Source of the DNA: Chrysogorgia sp. JL179-B06
Taxonomy: Eukaryota; Cnidaria; Anthozoa; Scleralcyonacea; Chrysogorgiidae
Reading direction: 5' to 3'
Assembly: GCA_035772405.1 (NCBI GenBank)
Contig: JAYKKM010000121.1
Span: 434,001-498,000, forward strand
Length of the DNA stretch: 64,000 nucleotides
Of the stretch, positions 28,520-40,402 are shown in pieces (within the stretch, counting starts at the first letter, position 1; each line of letters begins with the position of its first letter). The notes under the pieces were generated by a model. The model was given only the letters and a program-made list of their open reading frames with translations. It did not search any database and was not told where the DNA came from. Both the position numbers and the translations under genes were made by a program.

Positions 28520-28708
28520 AATACACGGAGCAGTATAGTCCTCTGTGCCGGGAGAAAGGAACGTGATAGGACCATTACCTGATACACTGGAGACGGGTTG
28601 GTGATCAATCCAATGTCCTTTCTCCCGGCTAACTTGTGTTGGCGGTACTGAAAATAGATCGAGCTCACTTTTTGTGCATTCTGTCGATTTTGAATGTACG
28701 AAATCCAT
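28520..28708 (-). pseudogene. N-terminal fragment of a Polinton major capsid gene (F54H12.2-like)
   Basis: 'TKSELDLFSVPPTQVSREKG' followed by 'PITFLSPGTEDY' is the well-known start of the Polinton capsid family often annotated as F54H12.2-like. The match is lost after 'GTEDY', so about 85% of the gene is missing. Between here and 28249 nothing recognisable remains. Confidence 0.75.
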
Positions 28709-28710
28709 AA

Positions 28711-29064
28711 CTATCCAAATATGTCTTCTACGTGAGTTGTTTTACGTTTCTTGACTTGTCTGCTTCTGACAGTAGGAGATGAGATCTTTCTCTTTTTACC
28801 TCTTTTCTTAACATTTCCTCGTTTTCCGTTTCCGGTTTGACCCTGAGTCTGAAGTTTATTAACAGTTTTTTTCTTCACAATATTTGCTGCTTCGCTTAAT
28901 CGTGATTTCGCTGACGCTTTGACGTTTTTACCTGAAAGGACATCTCCTAACAAATTTGCGCCTGTATTCAAGGCAATGTTTCCCAATGATTTTGCACCAG
29001 TTTTGACAAGAGGCATAACTGCTCTGTCCATGCTTCAAAAGAGTCCTCCTAAACCATACCCCAT
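28711..29064 (-). pseudogene. Polinton pX-like core protein with one nonsense codon
   Basis: From the ATG at 29064 the protein starts 'MGYGLGGLF', meets TGA, then continues in frame 'SMDRAVMPLVKTG', a Gly/Ala helix region, a Lys-rich part and the end 'VEDIFG'. This is the usual pattern of the Polinton protein downstream of penton, thought to act in the capsid interior. The remaining open part is 106 residues. Confidence 0.65.
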
Positions 29065-29596
29065 TTGTACCACAATATCACAGTACACAGTACACACAAT
29101 AGAGTTCATAGCACCGTTAATGTCACTGACAGAAGGACTCGCGGTCGTCTTGACAAGCTTTACTTCCTTTCCACCGAACCCAAGCAGAATTGACATTTTA
29201 CTTTTCATAGCCAACATGTATCCATTCTTCAAATGAACTGTCACTTTTTCTGCTCGAACATCAAATGACATAGAAATATTCCCCTTTGTTTCCTTTGACA
29301 GATTTTTATTTACAGATTTAATGAAATCTGTCACGGAATTATAAAACCCATAGTCGGTATGTGTAGTCGTGAAAATAACACCATCACTGATGTATAAGTG
29401 GTTGTCACCACGCTGAAGATTATACCATGTGTGAGGATAAGTCAGAGTATAGACCAACCTCCCAGTTACCATTAAGATCAACTGTCTGAGGTAACTTTAC
29501 TCGATAACTGGTTGTAGTGTTATCGGAAAATGTAGAGAGATGTACTGTATTGCTAGGAAGGGTAAGATAAAAATGTGTTCTGTCCATTGTGATCAT
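29065..29596 (-). pseudogene. Polinton penton-like gene, frameshifted and 3' deleted
   Basis: Starts 'MDRTHFYLTLPSNT' and 'LNGNWEVGLYSD', the signature start of the family. A frameshift near 29450 leads into 'LTYPHTWYNLQRGDN' and 'KMSILLGFGG'. After 'VCTVYCDIV' the rest of the gene, including the 'DDTGxxVPF' part seen in the palindromic element, is missing, and the frame runs directly into the core protein gene. Confidence 0.7.
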
Positions 29597-29634
29597 AGAA
29601 AGAGTAATAAAAGAAACACAACACAAACACTGGT

Positions 29635-30629
29635 TTAAAAACGATTTATTTCAGAAGCAGTAACCCATGAATTAAATTTGTTAGGATAACCTAACCATTT
29701 TACGAAATATTGTACATGTTTCCCTTTTCCACGTTTCTTAAGGATGTTCTCAACCTCGTTAACATCATCTTGTTTAATAACTTTCTGAAGTTCGGTTTCA
29801 TAAAAGGTCCCCAAAAGTTCCTCATCATTGTAATCTTTAAGCTTGTAAACAGGTGGACGTCGAGATATAGTCTTATTCACTGTGAATATCTCTTTTGAGA
29901 AATTAGGTAAATAGCCTTTTTCAAATGTTCGTTTAACCTTACTAATTTGTACTTGATCACCTATCTTAAATTTGTAATTAACAGGAGATAAATCATTAAT
30001 GTCATTATCGTACAGAGTATGCCAAATTTTTTCCTCACTTGCACGATTCACAAGAACAGGTTTTGTCTTAATACTACGATGAAGTGTGTGATTGTAAGCA
30101 TAAACTAAATCAGGTAACATATCAATGTATCTCATGGTTCTCTTCGCCGTAAAATAGCGCCACATTTTTGTTTTCAATGTGCGGATTAAGCGTTCAACAA
30201 TAGACGCTTTTGTTTCGTTATATATATTATACAAATGAATCCCTTCATTGTTCATCAATGTCTGAAAGTGTTTGTTGAAGAATTCCGTTCCCCGGTCAGT
30301 CAAAATTTTTTCTGGTTTTCTTCCTGATGATAATACCAACTTAAAAGCTTCAACTAAAGCAATCCCTGTTTTTGTCTTCAGAGGAATCACCCATACATAC
30401 TTGGAAAATACGTCTATACATACAAGCAAATAACGATATCCGTCATTAAATTTCTGCATTGATTGCATATCCGCCAAATCCATTTGCCATTGTTCGTCAA
30501 TACCTCCAACTAATACACGATTTCTTTTAAAGTTTCGTTGAACCGGTTTGTGTCTCCAGCGCCTCCAAAACCGCCAGAACGTTTGGGGTCGAAATAAACA
30601 CTTGACAAATACTCATCAATATTGGCCAT
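29635..30629 (-). pseudogene. Polinton integrase with C-terminal chromodomain, N-terminal part deleted
   Basis: Open for 282 residues from 30483. Catalytic acids: 'QMDLADM', 'LTDRGTEFFN', 'IVERLIRTLK'. The last 45 residues, including 'YFVKWLGYP' and 'NSWVTASEI', form a chromodomain, which in known elements guides insertion to marked chromatin. The likely start 'MANIDEYLSSVYFD' at 30629 is in another frame, and the zinc-binding region between them is largely missing. Confidence 0.8.
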
Positions 30630-30699
30630 TCTGTACTGCCTCAATTTGTTTTATATTAATAAAACGGAAAAAATGACTTGGGTATTAATCTCCTGGTAT

Positions 30700-31053
30700 T
30701 CAAGTCTCCGACTTGGATGGAGCAACAGCAACGTTCGATTGTTGCGACACTACTGTTTCAGAAAGCACAACGTCAGATGTGTTATTATGTTGCGCCAAAC
30801 CATTGGTACTGTTCTCAACATACCCATAGTTTTTAAAAGTTTTACTATTATAACCCATTTGCAGATGACCCTCTAAATTTAAATCATTACGACCAAAACT
30901 AACACCAATTCTAAACATTTTCTGTCTGTTATGATTTTTGTCTCTCTTGGGTCTGTCATTTTGCGATCTGCTATAACAAGTCCCCATTTTGAAATTTTCT
31001 CTTGCGTCACCACAAGCAACAATGTATGGTATGAAGAAAGTAGACCAATGCAT
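30700..31053 (-). CDS. Hypothetical 117-residue protein of the second Polinton
   Basis: Begins 'MHWSTFFIPYIVACGD'. The middle is basic and Asn-rich ('RPKRDKNHNRQK'), the end is Ser/Val-rich. No recognised family; kept because it lies on the same strand in a string of Polinton genes. Confidence 0.35.
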   Translation of the reverse strand: MHWSTFFIPYIVACGDARENFKMGTCYSRSQNDRPKRDKNHNRQKMFRIGVSFGRNDLNLEGHLQMGYNSKTFKNYGYVENSTNGLAQHNNTSDVVLSETVVSQQSNVAVAPSKSET

Positions 31054-31089
31054 TAGGTTTTTAAAAACTTTTTTTATTCACACAAAAAA

Positions 31090-31564
31090 TTACACAGTTG
31101 AATGGTACTTAGGTTTACAAGTACACATTGTATAGTCCATTAAGTTATTAATGTTCATTGTTCTTGATGTCTCAGCGTACATCTTAGACCAAATAAACCA
31201 GGACAGATTAAATAAACTGTCAAAATATTGTCTGCATAAAGTGGAAGGACTAGGAAACGATAAAATCCTGCAGACCTCCACGATTGCCCTCCTAATATCT
31301 TCACGGTCAATCATTGAAATAGCTTGGTCTGTGTAGACCATCCAGCGATACTCTTCATCAGAAATTTCACAAGGCTCTCTCAGTCCATTGATTTCCATCC
31401 ACCTCCTCCATCTCCATTTCCTTGGCACATGTCGCTAGCTCCTCCAATTCTTCAATCTGTCTATGGACAAACTCAGTAGAAACGAGATCAATGATCTGCT
31501 CAAAAGTTAGCATGTCTTCAAAATCAACTTCATCGACATATATTTGCTCAAACAGACGTGCCAT
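31090..31564 (-). pseudogene. Hypothetical helical protein of the second Polinton, frameshifted
   Basis: First part 'MARLFEQIYVDEVDFEDML' is acidic and helical; near 31390 the frame changes to 'GLREPCEISDEEYRWMVY' and continues to 31090. The two parts together would give about 155 residues. No family recognised. Confidence 0.4.
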
Positions 31565-31599
31565 GATTCTTTTTATCACGTCTCTTCAACCAGTTCGCC

Positions 31600-34500
31600 A
31601 ACACACTTACTACATTTAAACAAATGACCGTAAGCATTCCACGTTTGTCACATTAAAGACTTTTAGAACGCTTTCTTTATTCATTTGAACCAATGTATAA
31701 TAACACTTGAAAAACCGGTTTCTCTATTCAAAAACGTATTTCCGGTTACATGCGCGCGCACAGGACTCACGCGGCCAGCCCTGGAAACTAAAAACTAGAG
31801 TTCGGAGCTCCTGAAAAAATTCTGACTAAGGGATCTAGTTCGTTTATTGCGATCGTATTCATGTGCTAAAATCAAAGATGATGTTTCTGCTCTTGTCAAT
31901 TTCAATAAGACTTTCGAACTCGGCGTAAACCAAACAGGTCACTGTATGTGGCAGGGCTTGTGCGAACTGAATACTTAATTAGACGTACGTTGCCAGTTTG
32001 AACAGGATTGAAGTGTTCGGAGCTTGACAGATCCGGAGTGAGATCTAGAACTAACGATAAAGTCTAATCGACTTTAGGCAAGCGATGAAAATACACTTTA
32101 ATTTAATTTTATTCACTATAATACACATTATTCGTAGTCAAAGCAGTCACTAAAATTAATATAACGCGTGGTTAATTGCATTCCCTTAACTCCAACGACC
32201 ATCTTCCAATATCTTCTGAACGTAATGCGCGCTTTTTTAATGTCTGGTGGTTTCTGAATGTTTCTCTCGTCCATTTTTCGTTGCATCTCTCTCAGTACTT
32301 TCTGCACGTGAGGTAGCTCCTTTTCGGTGAACGAAACGAGTTTCCCATCAGATCTGCTTTAAGCCACCAAACGTTTGATCCCATTCGAAATTATCAACGC
32401 CAATATTAAATCGCGTTTTGCCGTGAACATCGCTGGCAGAAAGATACGGTCTAACCAGGCCCCTTCTTCTAACAACGAGAACTTGATGTTTTCAGATAAC
32501 GCGTCCTTCTCCTAAACAATCTCCACAAGCATCGGTACAAGGAGTTTGCTGCCTTGGATAATTGTTTGGTTTGGTTTGGTTTGGAACGTTTGCTAGAAGC
32601 TTTAGAAGAGTATGACTTTTCGAAGAAATCATCCTCGTTTTTCAAAACAAGCAGAGTGGAAGGATCATGTCCATGTAGACGAAGTCTCCGTAGCTAATTA
32701 TCAGAAGCTGTTCCTATTGATTGAGACCATTTTTACCGATGCTTTGATGGGAGAAGTCCAGAAACTTTGCAAAGAGAAATTTGGCGGTTGCGAGATTGAT
32801 CATCCCAGTCAAAGACAACATGATTGCTTAATGCTACAGAAGAAGAACGGTGGAGTCTATACTGTGAATTGAAGAGGCCATGGCAAACGTGAATGAACGT
32901 GTTTGGCCGGAATTCAATGAAGCTCTAAGAGTATTGAAACTGCGCAAACATGGAGATACTTTAGATCATTCAAGACATTTGAAAAGAACTTCAGAAACAA
33001 TGTTATACGCATTATGGGATTATTGTCAAAAGATATTGACTCCTGAAACTACGTGTATTGTAGGTTAAGATATTGGCGTGAAATGAATCAGTAAACTATT
33101 ATTATATCATGTTGCTTAGTAAATTTTGATCATTTTGAATATTATATACATGTACGTTTGCTGATATGTCACGTGTGTAATTAGTGTTGTCACGAGTCTA
33201 TCGAATGCTTTTTCGGTGCTTAAGGGCGAAAAAAAAAAGTATTGCCAAGTGTGGAACTCGAACCCATGAATTACAAAATAAGGTTTCTTGGCAGAAAATT
33301 GAACGGCTTTACTTCATAGTGAACGACCCAGTGAGGAGTTCGAACGATGATATAAAGCGGACTAACTAAACTTAACAGCTTGAATAAATTTGTCCACCTG
33401 ATCATAGATAAAAGCATGGGAGCCATTAAGCATAATTAAAGGATTACATGCAATTCCACAGACAAAGAGGGCACACATATTTCGTATAAATTGTAACAGA
33501 CATTTCAATTCTTTTAATTATATTTAAATACAGGAGACTTAAATTACAAATAACTATCACTTATTTGAATATAATTGGCAAGGCTTTTGACAGGATACAC
33601 AGTATACATATACATGATGACTATGTAGTTGATGTTTGGTAAACAAATTTCTGATAAATCACTGCCACCATATAAATCATGCTTCTTTAATATTATGGCA
33701 AAGCTGTCAGTGAAATCACAAGTATCTGATGTTATGGCAAAGCAAGAGCTAAACAAATTAGGTGCAGATGAAATAAATACCAGAAATGGTATCTAACAGA
33801 TGTTTCTGTAATATTGTTGATCCATTGTTTATATCGTGTAACTTTTATTCGAGTTCTTGTTGAGAATGCAATACTCTCTGTGATATATTAGTTCATTGCA
33901 CATGTCGACGACTCCACATAATGTAGTTGTCGTACTGTATTTTATTTTCGCAAAGAACTTGAAATATTGTATTTGCTGTGTTACCAAATAATTATTATAT
34001 TTATCCATGGCACATAAATTGCCATTGTCCACTAAATTTTCACAAAGTTGAGGTAAATAATTTCTTGAAGGCAGTTCCATATACAGTGTATCCACATTGC
34101 AGCTTTGTGCACAAATCCATTATAGAAACCACTGTAGCTTATTTCCTCAAATGCAAGTCAGATGTATGTGATCATATCATAAATAGATGTAGTGCCAAAG
34201 GTTGAAGAGATGGTGTATTTATATAAGAAAAAACCTTGTTGAAGACTTGAAAGAATACTTCCTCACTCAGAAGGCAGAACAGATCGTTCAAACTTCACAG
34301 CGTTGACAAGTTCCGAACGGCGAAAGGTAGGAACTTTCGAGAGAACTTTAATAAACACCCTATAAAAACACTGTAACCACTAACGATAACTAATTGCTGC
34401 CGACCGTAGGGAGGCAGCACTATGCAATTCGTGCCAGTCCCTTTAAACCGAGCTATGTATAGTCGACTTGAATCTCGATTTGGATGTCTGTTTGTCGAGT

Positions 34501-34600
34501 TTTATGACGTTTTATGACGTAGAAATCATCCAACAAAATGACATACTCCAGAGGGTTTACTGAAGCAATCCGAATCATCCGAATGAACTTGCGAACGTCA
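31600..34600. other. Mostly non-coding stretch with two unrecognised ORF remnants
   Basis: On the minus strand, 32128-32362 is open with 'VQKVLREMQRKMDERNIQ', helical and unassigned. On the plus strand, 32612-32872 and 32880-33068 (different frames) read 'CEIDHPSQRQHDCLM' and 'MANVNERVWPEFNEAL', which look like one degraded gene. Around 33250-33350 there are tRNA-like phrases (GGAACTCGAACCCAT), perhaps a SINE trace. The rest shows nothing I can name. Confidence 0.35.
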
Positions 34601-35273
34601 CAACGGCCATGGCATTCCATCCATTAATGTTGTTTTGCCTACGCTGCTACCTCAAGGTAAGATAGTAGTACCAACTTCAATTTTCATTGTGTTTTGGTCG
34701 AGGTTTATCAGGATATTTCTCCGGAGAATTCATGGCTGTTATCTTTTATTTTTAGGTGCATACTGGTGTGACATTCACAACCGCGCTGTTGACGAGTAGC
34801 GACGATTCGTCAAACATTCGTACTATTTGTTGCCTATTCGTCGATTATTAGCACTTTTTGTCGATTATCCACACATTTTGTCGACTATTCGAAGCCTCGT
34901 AAGTCGTGATTCTTGTCGTGATTCTTGTCAGAAAGCCTTGTACTATCCAAGTTAAGTTTCAGCGATATGCTTCTCTACCCTCTACCTGCTTGCTTACAGA
35001 AGAAAGTTCAGCGTGTCCAAAATGCAGCTGCCAGTTTTGTGACCAATCATTACTCCACAGAGAAGGATGTGGCGAATTTAGGTTAGCTCCCCAGAAGCGC
35101 ACATAAGGCAATGTAAAACTCATCTTGGCCCGAATACCTAGCATTAGAAAAGCATGAACCATCAAGGTGTTATTAGTGTTATTATCGCAGATGTAGAGCT
35201 ACTATGTAGATATGTTGTGATTAAACCATTATTATTATTATTATTATTATTTAAAGTTACAATTTTAGCCTTT

Positions 35274-35336
35274 AGAATACCCCTTGACAGGGGGATTCCC
35301 GACAAATATGCAACTCCCCCGTCCAGGGGGTATTCT
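35274..35336. repeat. 63 bp foldback repeat
   Basis: AGAATACCCCTTGACAGGGG pairs with CCCCGTCCAGGGGGTATTCT at the other side, giving arms of about 25 bases. It follows an (ATT)n run at 35228-35251. Confidence 0.6.
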
Positions 35337-35981
35337 GGCCCGCGATGGACAATTTGGACACCCAAGTTTCAGATCCTGGCTAAGACCCTGGTAGGCACTG
35401 TCTAAGCTGAAGCCTGGACATTCAATTTTAGTAATTAAAATTAATGTGTTTTTATTGTTCAACTTATAGAATTGTTGGTGATAACATTGATATGGAAATA
35501 AGAGCTAGAGTCCAATATAAACAACATACAAACCAAAGTGTCCACTGGACCCACCAGTTTGCAGTAAAAGACAAAGTTGTTGACCTGAGCTTGAATGCAG
35601 AAAAAAGTGTAAAAAGTTCTAAAGAAGTTCAGCTTGCAGATCTCCTCCCCACCCAAGGAGTCATGAATAAAATAAAAGGCAGTTGGGCTGTTTTGATAAG
35701 TCGAGTTCTGGTGACTTATATTGAGAAGTTAAGCTATTTACAGTCAAGTGTTGTCAAGCATATACCACATGCTTACTCAAAGGAAATGAAAACGAAATCT
35801 AATTCTGTAAGTAGCATGCATAATAAATTAATTAGTGATACTCAGCCTACCCAGTCACAGTAATTTGCATTGTGTTCAGTTTATTTTGTTGCAGTAATCA
35901 ATTAAATATGTTAATTCTGATCAACTGTATTATTATATTTAATTACTACTGTACCATATTTGCTAATAGATTTTTTATTAA

Positions 35982-36258
35982 AGTGCCTATAACGTCTGTG
36001 GGTATTTAACATATTTGTAATCTATGGATTATCCTGAGATAAATTGTAATATCTTGTCAGCTGAAAATTTCATCTTCATAGACTTTTTTGCTGTTAAAGT
36101 TGACGGAAGTGATGTCATATGACATCACTTCCGTCAACCTTAACAGCAAAAAAGTCTTTGAAGATGACATTTTCAGCTAACAAGATATATTACAATTTAT
36201 CTCAGGAGAATCCATAGATTATAAATATGTAAAATCCACTATAGACGTTATAGGCACT
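35982..36258. mobile_element. 277 bp palindromic MITE flanked by TTAA
   Basis: The whole unit folds on itself around TGATGTCATATGACATCA (near 36120). Ends are AGTGCCTATAACG and its inverse, flanked on both sides by TTAA (35978-35981 and 36259-36262). TTAA duplication is typical of piggyBac-type elements, but the surrounding DNA is AT-rich so this could be chance. It lies in an intron of the DUF6589 gene. Confidence 0.65.
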
Positions 36259-36367
36259 TTAATATTTTTGGGAAAATGCAATTATACCAAAATATATTGT
36301 TAATTATTCTAGATATCATTGATATGTACATTTAATTAATGTCTTTTTCAGATAATTATTCCTTGTC

Positions 36368-36419
36368 CCCTCGCCCGGCGCGAAGCGCCGGCCGAAGGCC
36401 GAAGGCCTGAGGGCGAGGG
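36368..36419. repeat. GC-rich branched hairpin
   Basis: CCCTCGCCC (36368-36376) pairs with GGGCGAGGG (36411-36419). Between them lie two complete small hairpins back to back: GGCGCGAAGCGCC (36377-36389) and GGCCGAAGGCC (36390-36400). It stands out in AT-rich surroundings. Confidence 0.6.
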
Positions 36420-38705
36420 TGCTAATATCGACCGGCGTTTAGTCCCTTATCACGGGGGGGAACGATTGGGTCTACAGTGATGGGTTTTGTATATTTATAT
36501 GCATCAACCGCCAATGCGCGGTATCGGAAATTTGGCCTGGTGAATAATGCGAAAGTGAAACGAGCGAGTTTTGAAAACAATTTATTGCTATGGATAAACA
36601 ACCAGCAAAACAAAAAGAGGTTCGGAATGTAGTGCACACGGACAAGCAAGTTTTATTTTGAAATATTCATCTATGCCTATGGATACTTTGCTCGGACACG
36701 AATACAGGTAAATAAATTAGTATTCTCAGTATTCAAGGATAGTACACTGTGAGTCTGTTGAGCGAAGGACCTTTTATTTTAACTTTTAAGTGTCTATATA
36801 TTTGTAAGATAGGAGATAAACAAAGCGTTCGTTCCCAACCCGCGATTTCCGGTCGAGTCGAGTTCGATAAACATTATTTTTAATCATTAATAAGCCTTTT
36901 CAGCATTAGTTTTTTGGTAATAGGGTTGGTAATGTGGTTAAGTATATATTAGGATTAGCATTTCGTTGAATTATAAAAGACTACCGCCTTACTGCTACCG
37001 TACGAATAGCCACTGCCTTCACTAGACACTACTTTATCGTTTATTACAGTAACTCTTTGATTGTCTTGAGTGACGAAGGACTTTCGCTCGAAACGTTGAA
37101 TGTCTGAGACCTGTTATACACTATTTTGGCAGTGCATACAATGTACAGTACGCTGAACAATATTTTATCTTCAATAAAACAACCATGTCATGTTATTATT
37201 TGTTAGTTGTAATTTTGAAATACTTAACCGAGAGAGTTGTACTATATATACATTCTGGGATTAGGAAAAGTTTAGGCATTATTAATAATACCAATAAAAA
37301 TACAGGATAGCCTGTTCAATGCTAACACTGGTATTGCCATTGACGGGTCCTGTTTCCTAACAAATTACAATTATTATTTATTACAAATATAAATGTATTA
37401 CACATATTCATATATATGTACAATATGTTACAAAAACTAATTATAACTTGAAAGTTGTATAAATCCTACAAATGTAGTATTGTCAATTAAGGCAATAGAT
37501 ATTAGATAATGCTCTTACATGTATGCAATGAACAAATTCATTGAGATTAAAATAGTTCTTTAGAAATGGTGGTAAAATGCCTTCAAGACATTTCTTAACT
37601 AACATGGTACCAATCCTAGGGTTTCTATTAACCGATCAGTTTCATGTCCAGACTTAGGAAAGGTCAGTTTCTCTGCCCTGCATTGAGACCTCAAGAGCAT
37701 CTATCCTCACCAACAATCAGGATAGAATCCCTAATACTGTATTAAAACCAAACTGATGCCTATACATTTGCACTATATGCACCCCTAGACATTTGAATGA
37801 TAAAGAGAATGCACTTTCTTCCTTCATTCTTTAACAGTCTTTGGTGTCTTTTTATACTAACTACTGAGTTGATTATTTTATGAATCACAAGGTCGGTGAG
37901 AGGGGGGGGGGAGCAAAATCGCCTGGGACCTTGCAAGGGGCACGGCCGCGTCGCCACATCAATCACTTGTGACTGGTGTAATCTGCAGACCAATGAAATG
38001 TTGCAACCATTTTGCATACCTAACACAAAGTACCAGTTCATCTCAACACTGTTCCCCAATTCCGTTGAATACTGTGAATTATTGAACGGAGGTGTCCAAA
38101 ACAAAAATTATTGAACGCTGATGACGTCACTAGGACAAAGCGCATAACTACAGTACTAATTACAGTAGTAAATTAGCAACTATGCTATAAAAGTTTCAAA
38201 CAGTAAGCGGGCGAGGGGTGTTGCGTATAACGTATATCTAGTTATTATAGTACTACTGCACATAGCCCTAACTAATGGCATTTTTGCTTATTAGCACAGT
38301 TGCAGTCTGAAGTTCATGTCTAATTGTTAATTATTATTCGAACCCAATAGTGCTGTCTGAGGATGGAATTCAAGAACCCTAACATAGCCGGAGAGATGGC
38401 ACAAATGATGATATCTAATCAAGCCAATTATGTCCCCACGCATGTAGTTGACAGTAAAAAAGAAGTGTTGAGCACAGTTGGGTTTCATGGAGACCAGTTG
38501 TTTGAAGAAAGGGCTCGGAATGTTCAATGGACATTCCGTGTTGGAGATAATCAGTATGACCGCCTGGAAGGTTTGGGAACAGAGTTTGCTGACTGGCATG
38601 CCAAAGTTACTCTTTATAAGGTACATGTATATTATTGTTGTAATGATACTCCATGCCACACACTATAAATTATACTACTGTCAAATACACAATGGCAAAA
38701 TTGAC

Positions 38706-38926
38706 TACCCAACCGGGAATCGAACCCTGGTCTCCAAATCAACGTTTCGGCGCTCTGACCTTTGAGCTAATGAGACATGGTCAGAACAGTCAGTGATTTT
38801 TCATATACATATTAAATCGCCGTTTTCACCAACTGTTCCGACTGTTCTTACCGTGTCTCATTAGCTCAAAGGTCAGAGCGCCGAATCGTTGATTCGGAGA
38901 CCAGGGTTCGATTCCCGGTTGGGGCA
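38706..38926. repeat. Foldback element with two inverted tRNA-like arms
   Basis: 38854-38926 on plus has a full tRNA cloverleaf outline: TGTCTCA acceptor, GCTC/GAGC D arm, CCGAA-TCGTTGA-TTCGG anticodon arm and the T arm GGTTCGATTCC. 38706-38777 is the inverse. The anticodon position reads GTT, but base 33 is C, not T, and the discriminator region differs between copies. A tRNA-derived repeat is more likely than a pair of working genes. Confidence 0.6.
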
Positions 38927-39116
38927 GTCAATTTTTCAATATACCTGTATGTAGGTATTTGACAATACAATATTAAATCCTCTCTAATATTAATAAATTA
39001 TACTACCCATAACAGAGTTGTGTGTGTTATAAAAGTACATGTTCTATAAATATTGGAAATCATATATTATATGGATATTTCATTATGCAGTTGGACTTTT
39101 CCCTTACAGAAAACGT

Positions 39117-39286
39117 CTATAGGCAATGTTCCAATTGCCTATAGAAGCCTATAGGCACCTATAGGCTAATAGGTTTCATTATAGGTCGCCTATAGAAAAT
39201 GTTCCAATTGCCTATAGAAGCCTATAGGTTGCCTATAGGATCCTATAGGTTGCCTATAGACATGCCTATAGGCAAGCCTATAGACT
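39117..39286. repeat. CCTATAGG-rich tandem/palindromic repeat
   Basis: GCCTATAGG and its inverse recur about a dozen times in 170 bases, with a longer repeated phrase (ATGTTCCAATTGCCTATAG) seen twice, near 39127 and 39209. Low-complexity satellite-like patch in an intron. Confidence 0.6.
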
Positions 39287-39659
39287 TTTTTTGTAAGTGA
39301 TATTTTAACCTGTCTGCAGTTTATTAAATTTAATTTAAAATACATATTGTAAGTTAAACCGGTAATCTCAAAAATGTAATAATTATGATATAATTAATTT
39401 AAGAGAAGCAATTAACATAATTATGAACGAGTGAAATACTTTTCATTACAGAGTGAATATGACATGTTCATGAAGCACTCTTCCTCTGCAGAAGTTGGAA
39501 CAACTAGGGCAAGCATTAACAGAACACATAAAACTAATGCAGCCAAAGGAATTGACAAAAGCTACAAGGAATACAAGGAATTTCATGAAAGAGAGAATGA
39601 GGCACATATATGTGCTGCATTTATGGAAATAGCAAAAATGTCCACCTTGAAAGGTTAAA

Positions 39660-39885
39660 TATTTTTTTATCGATAAATATATATATAGATATATATATAA
39701 CTACAGACGGTACCGTTTCGGCCTTTTGGGCCTCATCAGTGTAGTGCTGATGAGCAGGAAGAAGGTGACTGCTATTTACAGTCACGCTGATGCCACACAG
39801 AATGTGGGACATCAAAAACCATGCCAGAGTGCTCAAACTGCAAGCAGTGAGTGTGCGCATATATATATATATATATATATATGTA
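39660..39885. repeat. TA microsatellite and small foldback
   Basis: (TA)n tracts at about 39678-39700 and 39857-39883 flank a short palindromic part (CTCATCAGTGTAGTGCTGATGAG). It interrupts an intron. No gene. Confidence 0.45.
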
Positions 39886-40221
39886 TACTGTACCGGTATA
39901 TGAATGAATGTAATCTCTTCATTTATATAAATGCATATTTTAAATCATCTCCATTCTTTTAATTGCTGGTTTTAGATGAACCTTCCCTGGTTCTACCTGA
40001 TAAGTCAGAACCCAATGACATTAAAAGGAAATGGTTGCTGGGTGTATGTGAAGAGCTAGTTAACAATTGTATGTCAAAATCTTTTGATATTGTTAGACTA
40101 GTGAATCAAACAATTGATTTCAATGACTTATCACATGGACCATTTAAATGTAGGCAAGATTTATGTGCAATTAAATAGTTTTCCATTCTGAAAGAGTGAG
40201 GTGAGTGATTTGTCTTCTATG

Positions 40222-40402
40222 CAGGGCCGTCGCGAAGGGGGGTGTGACACCCCCCAGCAAAACTGCCGTCGGCAAATGAGACGAGTAAGGATATGTCATA
40301 ATGTAGCAAACGAAACAGTAACATTACTTTGAAATTACCACGCCCATTTTTTAGAAAATTTAATGCTCACACCCCCTGCTCAACTACGTTCGCGACAGCC
40401 TT
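40222..40402. mobile_element. hAT-type MITE, 181 bp, with perfect 8 bp target duplication
   Basis: CTTCTATG is present at 40214-40221 and again at 40403-40410. The ends CAGGGCCGTCGCGAA and TTCGCGACAGCCTT are near inverse repeats beginning CAGGG, as in many hAT elements. No coding capacity. It is in an intron of the DUF6589 gene. Confidence 0.85.

Noticed and set aside
28168..28668. 166-codon minus-strand ORF
   Set aside because: It crosses the outer edge of the palindromic element and overlaps the capsid fragment in another frame; no recognisable protein.
36368..36419. Parvovirus terminal repeat
   Set aside because: Only 52 bases, no adjoining viral gene, and the inner motifs look like common GC-rich simple repeats.
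38854..38926. Functional tRNA-Asn (GTT) gene
   Set aside because: Base 33 is C, and the sequence is one arm of a foldback repeat with an inverted partner, so a tRNA-derived repeat is more likely.
39726..39962. 78-codon ORF at the TA repeat
   Set aside because: Most of it is translated microsatellite and foldback repeat.
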